Shown: positions 8,108-20,100 of the stretch, in pieces
Layout: every line of letters starts with the position of its first letter
Numbering within the stretch: the first letter of the stretch is position 1
From: Sphacelaria rigidula
Lineage: Eukaryota; Phaeophyceae; Sphacelariales
Reading direction: 5' to 3'
Assembly: GCA_964200075.2 (NCBI GenBank)
Contig: CAXNAA020000257.1
Span: 1-23,571, forward strand
DNA length: 23,571 nucleotides
Translations under genes and position numbers: made by a program
Notes under the pieces: model-generated
What the model was told of the DNA's origin: nothing
Database searches by the model: none
The model's input: only the letters and a program-made list of their open reading frames with translations

Positions 8108-11100
8108 GTGAGGCGCTGTACAATTGGGGGTAGGGAGGGGTGTACTCTATGACCTTGCATGCCATGATCATAAAACCATTGACCTCGTATCCCTCAAAAT
8201 CCGGGACGGCGCACACCGGGTTTTCGCCGGACCAGCCTCGGAATCAATCGCCAAGCGCGAAGCGTTGGGATGTGTTCGGCGATTCGCATGAAGGATGATC
8301 TGCATCCTGCTATGATTGTTCGGCCCGAAGCACACTAATTATCTTGCATATGGATGACAGCCTCTAATGAGTTGCTTCATTTTCTGGTGTCGCCACTCGC
8401 AGAGACAGTCACGGCTTATACACTGCCTCATGGATGTCTCACCATTTCAACACTGCGCGGTTTGGTCATCCCCTCGGGCGCGGAGTGGAGGTTCTCCACC
8501 CGGCACGATACGATATAGCTCGACCACCATAACTATCACAAAAAGGCAAGCTAGAGAAAGAAACGGTAACCTGGGTGCCTGTATTATCCAGTGAGTGGCG
8601 CGTTTTACAGCGTCGATGCCAGACGACGCCAACCCTCACAAGGGCGCGCGTGGATGGGGGTGGGTGGGGGGGGGGGGGAGAGTACGGGACGAAGTTGCGC
8701 GCTGCGCTACGACCGTACAGTGCAGCAGTGCTGTGACGTGTCGAGATGATGGAGGTGTTGATTTCATCTATTGTTTGCTACTGGGGGTGCTGTGTACCTC
8801 GTGCATCGCTACCTGAATGCCTGGATGATGACTGGATTGTTCGTTTAGGCATTTCCTTGGTCGAAACTACTACGACAAATCATGCGACTTTTGACTTCGC
8901 TGTCTTCTCGTCAGCATGAGTTATTTTTGTTTGTTTTTCTGTCCTGGGTTCAGCTTGAGCCTCTCCCCTTCCTCAGGGCGAGTCCGTGGTCTCGGGGATT
9001 TCACCCGTCTATGTCTCCCCCGGTGCATCGCCGTGCACTTGTATTGTGTCGAATATTAGACAGGTGACACTTTCGTGCTTTTCTGTACCTCGTGTTCCTT
9101 TCGATGTCGTTGACATGCCTTGCTCCGGGGACAGACAAAAGACAGCAGAGTTCCAGAAGCGGCTTGCATCTGGCGAGAGCATGGATGACGTGCTAGTGGA
9201 AGCCTTCGCGGTTGTGCGCGAGGCTGCGTGGAGGGTGCTGGAGCTGCGGCACTATGACGTGCAGGTGCTTCCTACCCAACCTCAGTGGAACCTGACTCAT
9301 ACGACTACCCCGCTGGTTTCGCTAACTTGTCATATTCCATCGGTTGGCTATCGCTTCACTTCAGTTGTACGCAGTACAGTAGTAGTATCCATTCACGATC
9401 TCGTCGAAATGCAAAGCTCGGCTTGTGTCGGCTGGCTGAACGTTGACCATGATCAATACATAGACCCGGTCCGGCCCGCGAGCATGGAAGAGCTGCTTGT
9501 TCGAGTCGAAGCTCATTTCAGCACTTTTGCAGATTTTGAATTACCTTGTTTCTCATTACACTACAATGAGCAGGGGGCGCAAAAGGGACTCTCATTTCTT
9601 CCGCTGAATCCCGCTCTCAAGAATATGTAACTTTGGCTCAGTTTCTCATGACCCCTATTCTCAACCATCGAACTGCGAGCTCGTTTCAGGACAGTAGTTT
9701 CGTTAACCTTCCTATAGGTAGACACTCCGGGGTGTACCTTTAGGAGGAGGGCCGGGTATGCATAGGATTTTTTCCCTGTAGTGGTACTGTACTTGCCTCA
9801 TAGGATGATACCCAATATATATATATATATATTGCCCTTTTTCTATTTCCCCGTTTACTGAATGAACCCGACTCTGAAATGTGCCCTCGTATTTACTTGA
9901 CTCTTTTGGAACCGGGCCTGCAGAACGACCAACGAGGCTGGTTAGGAATGACGTGTCCTGGATATGCATGAAACAGTGGCTTCATGTTGCTAAACATCAA
10001 CGTATGTATGTATCGGCAGGGTTAGATGAAGACCGAAAGTTTCATCCAATTTATTTTCAGGTGCAGGTACAATCTGTGTGTACTATAATTCGGGTGTTGT
10101 GCGCATCAGGCAATATATAGATGTATCAAGCAGTATCAGTCGCGGTGGAGAGCTTTGAACAGGATGTAGCAACCGCCGCCCGCCACTTGTGGCCTTGGAT
10201 ATTGTCCCCATCACCTTGCCACACCTTTATGGTCGGGGTGGGTCTCGATTTCTCTCTTTGTTGCAAGCGGAAAATTCTCTTCGAACGACATGGTTGTTGC
10301 GCCGCAGATACCGTACGGTGCAGCACGCTTTTCCGAATGCAGCAGCAGCTGCCGCTGCATGCTCCATCATATGTTCTGGGCAGTTCTCCGCGACAGAGAT
10401 CAGCTGCCTATGCACAACAAGTTCGTTACCGTCGACTACACACGACCTCACCGCTGCTTGTACCGCTTCGACAGAGGGATACGCAGAACGCAAGCCTCTA
10501 GCTCCATCTCTCGTCTCACAGCGTTGCCAAATTCAGTTCCCTTGTCAGCATGACCACATATATAGTAGGGTACATTTATTCCCGAATTTCCCCCGAGAAC
10601 TACGTGTTTGTGTTATCAACTAGGGTTTACTATAGGATGGTGACCCAAAAACAAATCGGGGGATGAGAGGCCAGGCCTACATAAAATACAAGTAAATGAT
10701 GAAAAATTCGGGAATCCGAGCCCCGAGAACTTGGGCTTTCTTTTACTTCGAAGGCTTTCTTGTGGGCCAGGGCCAGGGTACACCAACTTTGCAGTGACAT
10801 CACTCCCGGCGACAGCCCCCCCCCCCCTGGTCGTCCTGATGTGGTCGATAAATTTTGCCTCGCCCTGATTGGATAGGTCGCTCCCAGACTTGTTCATTAT
10901 TATTTTACTAACACATGGGGAACATGGTGTTGGTGAGCTTCAGTCCCAAAAGGGTTAAGGCATCGACTTTGAACCTGCGGCAAACCGTGAGCGGTGCGAC
11001 AGCAGTGCAGCGGTGGCGAATGTTGTCTGCACCTGCACGAGTCCTACTCTTGCCTGCTTTGCTGCTTTCCCTCACACTTCCCTCCCTTTTTGTAGAGAAG

Positions 11101-14100
11101 AACTGCACCCTAACGTGTACATGTTGTCTGGACCCCTTGAAACTATTGCCCAATGTTCCCAAGATCATGGGAGGCATTGCTCTGCACGAGGGAAAGCTGG
11201 CCGAGATGGCCACGGGAGAGGGGAAGACGCTCGTGGCTACGCTTCCCTGCTATCTCAACGCCTTGGCAAACAAAGGGACTGTGCTGGTGGTGACTGCCAA
11301 TGATTATCTTGCGAGGCGAGACGCGGAAACCATGGGTCAGGTATGGACGCACACGTGTGCATGCATTTGTTTCCCAAGCTGGTCATACTCGACGAGTTAA
11401 TGCACCGTCATTTTCATATGGTCACGTATGTGCTGTTCAAAGTATTTTTCTTCGAGATTGGGTGAAGTGTTATTACCGTCATCATCCATTGTTATTATTG
11501 TTTGATGTGTTGTGTCACTGCTCGCACAAATACGCACATTCACAGTCCATGTCCACCTGCCGCTCTAATGAAAGTGAGATTGACGCTCTCGGCCACCGTC
11601 GACCGTCTGTCTTGTTGACATCAGTGCATCAGTGTTGTTGCGTTTGCTGACTGTTCTGCTCCCGCTATTATAATGTCGGGTTCGAAGTCATCTGTTGGTA
11701 TGTCACTTCAAAACGTTGGAGAAGATGCAGTCGAAGGAAGATAACACATTGTACGATTGCTTTCATGCCGCTTGGATGATGCACGTCCTGTCCAGGTGCA
11801 CCGGTTCTTGGGATTGACCGTGGGTCTGATCCAGTCAACCATGGACACAGATAAGAGGAAGGAGGCTTACTCCGCGGACGTGACTTACGCGACCAACCAG
11901 GAGTTGGGGTTTGATTACCTCCGGGATCACCTCACTGTGACGCAGGACGGTGAGATCCCTACAAAGCAATGCTCGATGATGAAGCGAAATCTATATAGGT
12001 ATATGCAGGCGGAGGGGTGGGTCGATCCCCTGAGACTATGGGCTCATCCCTGAGGAGGCATAGGGGGAGATCGCGGGGGGGGGGGGGGGGGGGGGAAGTG
12101 ATCAGGGGTAGGACGAGCAGAAATGAAAACAAGTGCGGGGATGGCATCTGCTTGTGTTTGGCGTCTGTACTGCCGATCAACAGAGTATCCTAGCCCCGCG
12201 CAGTTTGCAACACGTACGTGGCTGCTCTGACATACGTGAGCGTTTCTAGAACAACAGTACATGAGCTGGAACATGACATGGTGGTGGACTAACATCGACG
12301 GCGGTCTAGACTCCGTGCTTGTTGTTTCCCCTTTTTCCCCCAGCGGTGGATATATGTATGGGCTGTGTGGTGATTGCATAAGGGCTGCGCATAGGCAAAG
12401 AGGAATTTGTGTCACTTATCACCGGCGGCTGGAGTAGCCAAACCACCACAAAATTGTGTAAGTCACGAGCCCGGGTTCCGAACGCTTGGAGTCCTCTTGC
12501 ACGTCCGCAGTACTTGCGACATATTTTCCCCCCACGTGTTTTTTTGACAGTATCTACTGTGTGATTCTGCCTTTTTCAGGAACGCAATAACTGTTGATTG
12601 AAAATTTGAATTGTGGGGCACTCGGCACAGGTTTCGACCCCAAATAGGTGAAATATGTAGCACATGACGTGTACACTACAACGAACACTACAGTGCACAC
12701 TGCAGGGCATGCATCACCCCACCGCGACGAGTATTGCTCACATTTACGATCCGCTACTGTAGATTCCTAGACTTCGCAATGGCCACTTGCCGAAATTCCA
12801 GATCTAAATGGACACGCAAAGATGGGGTGTCTTCAGCGATATTTGGAAATTTTCCACATCGTTTTTCTATTTTTACAGGCCCTGTTGGATTTTTGGCAAG
12901 TGATCATAGCGAATCCCAAGAGGGTAGCATATCCGAGAAGTGGACTGGGTTTCCCTGGGTGGCATTGATTGTTGATATGTGGCAGTGTCCGAGTCATGTG
13001 GTAGCGATATCACCGGCACCTGTTTTGGTTGTAAAAAAAAATGTCAATCGACTCGGAACTCGAATTTTAAAAAACAAAGAAAAATCGCACAGGCGCGGCC
13101 TAATACCACCAATCACCCTTGAAGCTGATCTACTTTTCTAGTCATGAGAAAGGTGAGAAGTAGACAATGGCACTCGCCTCTTCCCCCCTCTCTGTTATTC
13201 ACTCGTTCTTCTGTGCTGCCAAGTGCTCCCAATGAACGCGTTCGAGCTCCGTGTAGTGATATTTTTTTCCGTTCATTTTCTTTGCCGATCTTGGAGTACG
13301 TCTGTCTTGTCATCACGACAGCGTTCGTCGCAGATCGCTCAACGTGAGCGAATCAATTAATCCATTTTTGAAGCAATCATGACTTGTGGCATTTGTGTGG
13401 CGCAGGAGCGGTGCAGACGAAGGATATGTTTTTTTGCTTGGTAGACGAGGCGGACTCCATCCTCATCGACGAAGCACGCACCCCGCTCATCATTTCCCAG
13501 AGCGTACAAGCTCCCGCTCAGAAGTTCGCGAACGCCCAGAAAATCGCAGCCGTGCTGGAGAAGCCCCTGCACTACAGCGTGAGTCCCGTTTCGCTTCCAC
13601 GTCAAGTTTGCCACGGAAGGTTGGGAGCGGGCGTCAGGGTTCGGGAAATGATAGATGATAGTCTGCCTCTGCTGCAGTGCGCGCGGGGGGTAACTTTCAT
13701 GGTGTTGTTGGTTCACCTGACACTATACAGAATAATAGGAATCCTTGGGCCCATGGCTGGGTTATAAGCGTTCGGTTCACCCCTGCATGTTTCCAATACA
13801 TGATTCTGCATACAGTAGATTTGGGACATGAGAAATTGTAAGTTTGCGCATAGAAATCGTCAGCTTGTACAGTATTATAGTGTCCATTTATTTTCGTCGT
13901 GTGAACCACCCATCCAAGAAGGCTACAGATTGAGAACATAAAGTTGTTTTGGCCGCACTCAGAGAGAGGTGCGGAGAGGGTGTTGGATTTGAACGGAACA
14001 AGTGCGTGTGTTGCGCTGACCACCCCACATTCTCGACATGCGTCTGTCTGGATGTGAGTACAAACGTTATTGAGTGTTGTGACTGCGGGAGTTTCGTTGA

Positions 14101-17100
14101 CCGTGAGAGCATTCAGGCGATTTCTTCTGCCTTCATCAACGCTTTGAAGTAGCCCCTTTGCGAAGGAATCTACTCGACCTCCCTTTCTCCTGCCCGACGT
14201 TGGAGCACTCAGTAAAACAAGCCGATATCATCCCTCCTTCTTGCTATGGTATCCATTGGTCGCGATTTCCGCATGCAAACCTGTTGAAACGAAGCGTAAC
14301 AACAATCAGGTTCATAGGCACCGCCTTACGGAGGGGACACTTATTAATTCTTCGGTCGATTTCTTGCGGGGCTAGTCTCCTCGCATGGCGTATCTCCACA
14401 ATACACATTCGGTGGTAGTCGATAGATGTACGCATCCGAAGGTTTCAACATGAAAAGACTGTCCTGACAAAGCTCACAGGAGAAGGATGATTTTGAACCC
14501 AAAGTGATGATGAAAAACATAAAATCTATCCTATAGTTTTATTTGGTGTTGTTCTGTTTTGTTTTGGGGGTCTCAGAAGGAGCAACGAGCGCTTTATATT
14601 CTGCAAGTAATGGCAGTGACGGTACTGGAAAGGTGAGCCTACGTCTTTGACCACGGGTTCGAGAGATGGGACTAATGTGCGGAAATAATATAAAGAAGAA
14701 ATAAAACAATAATAGTACTAGTACGAGTACTACTAGTACTAGTACTTCAAATAGTACTAGTAGTCGTGAAGTCGTGAAATTACCACTAGTACGACCATAA
14801 TAGTAGTCTACTGCACGTACTAGTACTACTACTGATAGTAATTCCATACTGTAGTAGTGTTTTTGTATGTGCGGCGTTTCTTTTTCGCGTGCCTTGGGTT
14901 GGGTAAGTCTGTCTGTATGTCTTGTGGACAATGACCAGGACTGGACCCCTTGTTCTTAATGTTGGTATCACTTCATGTGCGACAACTAACCAATCAATCA
15001 ATCAGTATGCCGTTACTGCTTTTGAGAGATGTTTTGCCCCCCGCCGTCCCCTTCCTCTCTCAATCGAAACAGGTGGATGAAAAAGAGCAGGCCATCATCC
15101 TCACGGACAGGGGTTACGATGACTGCGATAAAGTCTTAGGGAAGTCGATATTCGACCCTAAGGACCCGTGGGCGCCGTTCATCATCAACAGCCTCAAGGC
15201 CAAGGAGCTCTTCACGAAGGACAAGGTAAGGCTTCCACATGTTGCCGCTTTATTTCTGCACCCGTTAGTCAAGATGAGCACGGACATTGAAGATAAGGAT
15301 GGACCACCTGATATAGGGATAGACGATACTGACTCACCAAGATTAGGCGCGACTTTTTGTATTCTGCTGCCTTGCGAGGCGCAAGGACGTATGCTCCTGT
15401 GTGCTGAACTTCAGGAAGCGTATGTATATGTGAACATCGTGTTTTCTTTCCATCCTCATTGACGCATGTTCACATGCATGTTTAAATCTCCACTTTTGCG
15501 AGGAAATGCATCTGTACCAGACTGCATTCATCATTCGTTCCTGGTGCTTTTGATAAAAGAGCAAACTCTTAAGAGGTGAAAACATACGCGGTGAGGATCT
15601 GCTGTGGTCGCTACCAGTATAGCAGTGCAGGCTTCCCTCGACAATAATCGAATGTCTATTTCGTTTCTTCGATACAGTACTGCACAAAGACATGGGTGAA
15701 ATGTCCCCCAGCTTGGCCGTCGAACGGACTCCGTGTGAACACCACGGGTAAATGGAGTAAATTACCCTAAATGTTTGTTGAGTACCCAACACGTTCTCGA
15801 GATGTTCGACAGCAAGGTATCCCTTGTTTCTCTTCTCATCACAGTTTCAATCCCTCCCATTTCTCTGGACGAGGCCGTGGTCTCCAGGGAGCAATCCATC
15901 TCTTCCATGAAATGCGCCATACATTATTTTGGTTTGGCGGATTGGATCATGACCATCAGCACTCCCGCACCCCGTCAACCACTATTGCCTAGCAATAACA
16001 AACTCAGCTAAACATACTCTTTTTGCTACCCCACGTCTCCATGCTTTTGAAGACAGAGATCATTTACTTTCAAGAAAACCCGCCGACAAGACGATAAGAC
16101 CTAACCGCAAGGAATCGAACCGCGTTTTTTTTCACCGTCATGGTGTTGGTGTCAGTTGCAGCATCACACTATCGGGGCGCGGCCGTCTATGTTATGACTA
16201 CTTGGTGACTACAAACTCTTGGCTATGAAAGGGCTTCTGAAAGGAGACCACCCAATGACTGATCGATTGATTAAATGAGTGAGTGAGCCAGTGATGAGTA
16301 ACTGATTGTGTCGTCCCTGTACAGTACATCGGATGCAATACCGACGCCCTTTGCGCATATGTGCGAGGTTTCGAAGCCGCAAGGCCCATCATGCTGACCT
16401 TACTTGCTGTCGTGATAGAAAGTTGCCACTATGGTTCTCGTGGTGGCTTTTCGGCTGCTGTTCACTGATTCTGACATTGACATACTTACAGTCTGTGTGC
16501 ACGAGTTGGCGACCTCCATGTGTGGCCAACTTTACACTGAAGTATGTAGTCCACGGCAAGCCGCGCCTCGCTGGTCTGACGGTGCAACCAACATCCACGG
16601 GGCGGGGGGAAGGTGGGGTCGAATCCCGCCAGACGCGTCTAGCTTGCATTTTGTTTTGTTCACGAGTATCTGATTTCGGTCGTTGAAAGCTTTGAAAGCG
16701 TTAGGGCGGTAGTAGCAGAGAAGTTCTGTTGGGCTGAGTTTGTTCGACGATACTGTAGAAATTGGCGCACGAGCTGGCTATTTGCATGACAAGCTTATGA
16801 TTTTCCGGTACGACCGACGCACAGTAGTGGACCCGAGAATATTAAACACGAAACAAGAATGAGAAAAGCACACGCCACCCGTTCAACGTGTTGCACTCGC
16901 CAGCAGAAATATGTTTCACAAAATAATGCCGCAGCGCCCCGGTGGTGTAATGGTCCGACTGTCGACATTAGGGTGGAGAGAACGGGGTTCGATTCCCGAT
17001 GCGTTGGGTTTTTTCTTCGTGATGTTTGATTTCCACCGTGGAAAGCGTCACAACGTGAGTGAACAAACTAGTCGACTGAGTTTGTGTGGCGTGAGTTGAC

Positions 17101-20100
17101 GCGGTGCGGGAGTGTTGACCCAATCCGCGAGACCGAAATGAAAGGCACGTACCGGGGGAGAGACGGGTTGATCCCTTGAGACCACGGACTCATCCCGAGG
17201 AAGGGAAGGGGTTCAAAGTGTGAGGAAAAAAAATCAAGACGGAGATTGTTTAGAGTACATAAATGGATGTCATTTTTGTTGGGAAACACCCATTTTTGAC
17301 GTTACCCCCACATTTAGTCCTTCTCTGACGGATATTTCATTTCTTGACTGCGGGTGTGGATGCAAGGGATAAGTATAATGGGAACGAAAGTGTGGGAAGT
17401 CTGGGATCCTGCTGCAGGGGGAGAGTTAATTGCTGTCCGAAAGCGGGACCGTTCGAGCAGCACTCCCGTAAAAACAAGACTATCCCAACCGTTGGAGGAT
17501 GACCCTCGCAACTATTTTCGAATTTATGTATTTTAGACAGACAAGAAGAGGATGCTCACGAACTCGTTACTGCCTGAACTGATTCCTCCGAGTAGCTGGT
17601 TTTTTTTTGACATTATTATTCCAAGGCACATATGGTCCGCTCAGTCACCGCCACTGGCTGGCAAGTCTCGGCAATGTAGGCTCAAATTTGCGGTAGGCTC
17701 TTCATCGACACTCTACAAGCAAACCCTCGAGGCATCAACCCTTTAGCTCCAGCCACACATCCATGTCGTGGTTACCATCCACGTAAGCTTCAGACGCCCC
17801 GCATCGTAGGCAACTGGTGGATATCACGTACACTGCATATAGCCCCCTTCGAAGAAGACCCCCCGATGACACCATTTTTGGTATTTTCGGCACCATGCCG
17901 CTACTTACAGTACTGTATCAGTGGTACGCTGTATGTTGTACGCCCCTCTCTACAGTATCAGCCCCAGGAGATATGTTTCAAGGGTCCGGCGAATAAGGAT
18001 TCACCTGAAAATTACTTGCTTTCAGTGTATTTGATCCGTACCGTACGAATCAATCCTTGGTATCGTTCTTCAGCGTTGCACCCCAGGTGCACGCACTCCA
18101 GGCAAGGCACGTGGGATAACGCAAAATTTGCGCAGAGAATTTTCCGACCCACGGTAAACATTTTAATCTCGCTCCAGCTATCAGGCCTCAGATGTCCTAA
18201 ATTTGCTGATTCTGAGCAGCGATGATTTGTCCCACCCTTGATAAACTTTCCGGCCCTGAAAACTCGTCATCAAGGGGTGGTGTGCACCGTAACGTGCGGT
18301 ACCGTCGACAACCTTGATATGAACAGGAAAAGTATGCTGTGCCATAGGTACGTCTATCTATCTTGCGACAATCAATCAACCGCTGTGTCTGTATTCCTCA
18401 GAGACGGGCTAAGGGGCGACAATCTATCAACCAATCGATCGATCAGTCAGGTACTGTGCGTTGCTCGTGCATCGTGGCACACATCTGAGTTGACATGATG
18501 TAAGTGGTATGTTGTAAACGTCGCTACCGGCTGGCGAAGCACGGCAAAGTAGGTCGCTATACCGGTTACGGTGAGCTGATCAGTTCCATTTCTGTTCCGA
18601 TATGATGAACCAGAGCCTACCGTTCTACCCCTGCCCCCCCCCCATTACTAGTAGGAACGGTGCCCCGTCTCAAAGGGATGCGCGGCCGATGGTCGAATGA
18701 CTAAGGCAGGCAACAAATGAGTACGCCTCCCCCCTCCCACCTACCCTTCATGCGACTCGCCGAACACATCACGGCGCTTCGGGCTTGATGGTTGATTGCG
18801 AGCCTGCTTCGGCGAAAGCCCGGCGTGCTCCGTCCCAGCTTTGCAGGGATGCGAGGTCAACGGTCTTATGACTACGGCATGCAGCAAGATCATGAGCACA
18901 CCTCCCCCGGCGCGCCTATCTAGAGAATTTGGCGCCTCGCGAAAGAAATAGTAACGCTGCTACCATCCTATCAACTGCATCTTGTTGATGACGTGACAGG
19001 AATACATCGTTCGAGACGGAGAGGTCCTGATCGTGGATACATTCAGCGGCCGTGTGTTGGAGGGCAGGCGATACAGCGACGGACTGCACCAGTGTATCGA
19101 GGCCAAAGAGGGCGAGTAAAATTCCACCTCGTGCGAGAAAAATGAGTGAAAAGTATATCACGTCTGTATGGTGTATAGCAACTTTTCAAACGTTTCAACA
19201 CATTTTGCGTCACGTTCAGAACGATCTTCCAAACGTTGGTAAACATCGACTTCTGCGATACGTGCGGCTCCGCAACCCGTCAATAAAACGGGTTGTCTAG
19301 CACATCATCGGCCGGACACTCTCGTGAAATAGTTTATCCGAAGCCCGACAGCAAGGGTTGACTTTACTGGTTACCGTTTCGGAAAGTGGGCGAATGTTGA
19401 TGAATGAAAAGTCGACGAAATTGGACGTCGTGCGGGAGTGGTGATGGTCATGATCCAATAGTCATTATCCGATGCTCGGCGACCAGCTATCGAGGAAGAG
19501 GTGGAACGATCCTTCGAGACTGCGAACTGGTTGTGGTAAGGAGGAGGGGAGGGGCGGAGATGAAAGCATGTGGGAAAGAACGGCAGGAGAAGCTTCTCTA
19601 CACGAAGAAAATGGCAGTTGAACGTGTTGTTGTACTTTGAAGTCGAAAGTACACACTATATTACTGTATTACCATTGTTTTCATGGAATTTTAGACGACC
19701 ACAAGGAGCAAACGGTTCCATTACTGGCCACTACTCGCCCAAGCACCTCAAGCTTGACAAATGCTCAAGACCTGGTGATGGGTCACCATTCTCTCCGTCA
19801 TTTTGGTGGCGACTTGATGCTCCTGACTGGAAGAACTGGCCACGGCTTTTCACGGGAAGTGCTCCGTCTTTGAGTCAGGGTGCAACATAGCCGACCACGT
19901 GACACGAAGACTGTTAGGCTGCCTGCTTCAGCAGGCTCAATGCCTCGTGCCTTGTCTTGTGGAACTGCGATGGGTTCAGTTACCACGTTCAAAGTGTAGC
20001 GCGGTGAAAGCGATGAATGCGTGGAGAGCGCGTTCGTGATGCTCCTAGGGTTCCACGAGTCCGATCTTCTAAGAAGCCCTCACAAAGGGGTTCCCCCCCA

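Larger units (their letters stand above)
8108..9134 (+). other. secA intron 1 (1027 bp)
   Basis: The intron runs GTGAGG to ACAG. It holds the GC-rich dispersed repeat 8126-8299, a G-run near 8667-8680 and, on the minus strand, a copy of the dispersed repeat at 8952-9038. No separate gene is seen. Confidence 0.85.
15226..18999 (+). other. secA intron 6 (3774 bp)
   Basis: The longest complete intron here, GTAAGG to ACAG. It carries three tRNA-headed elements (16101-16180 minus, 16562-16637 plus, 16934-17005 plus), a dispersed repeat copy (17143-17219), AATC/ATCG tracts (about 16258-16280, 18370-18382, 18429-18450) and the two-part GC-rich repeat (18657-18917). No protein gene is recognised between them. 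Confidence 0.85.

Noticed and set aside
10121-10623. Overlapping open frames on both strands in intron 2
   Set aside because: No frame has a recognisable product. Ala- and Cys-rich translations come from a GCAGCAGC stretch.
12075-12095. Long G-run as a regulatory G-quadruplex
   Set aside because: It is a simple homopolymer of uncertain true length. Similar C or G runs near 8667, 10818, 18632 and 23531 suggest ordinary slippage tracts.
16934-17005. Functional tRNA gene
   Set aside because: A and B boxes are good but the T stem lacks a pair and there is no acceptor stem, so it is listed as tRNA-derived.
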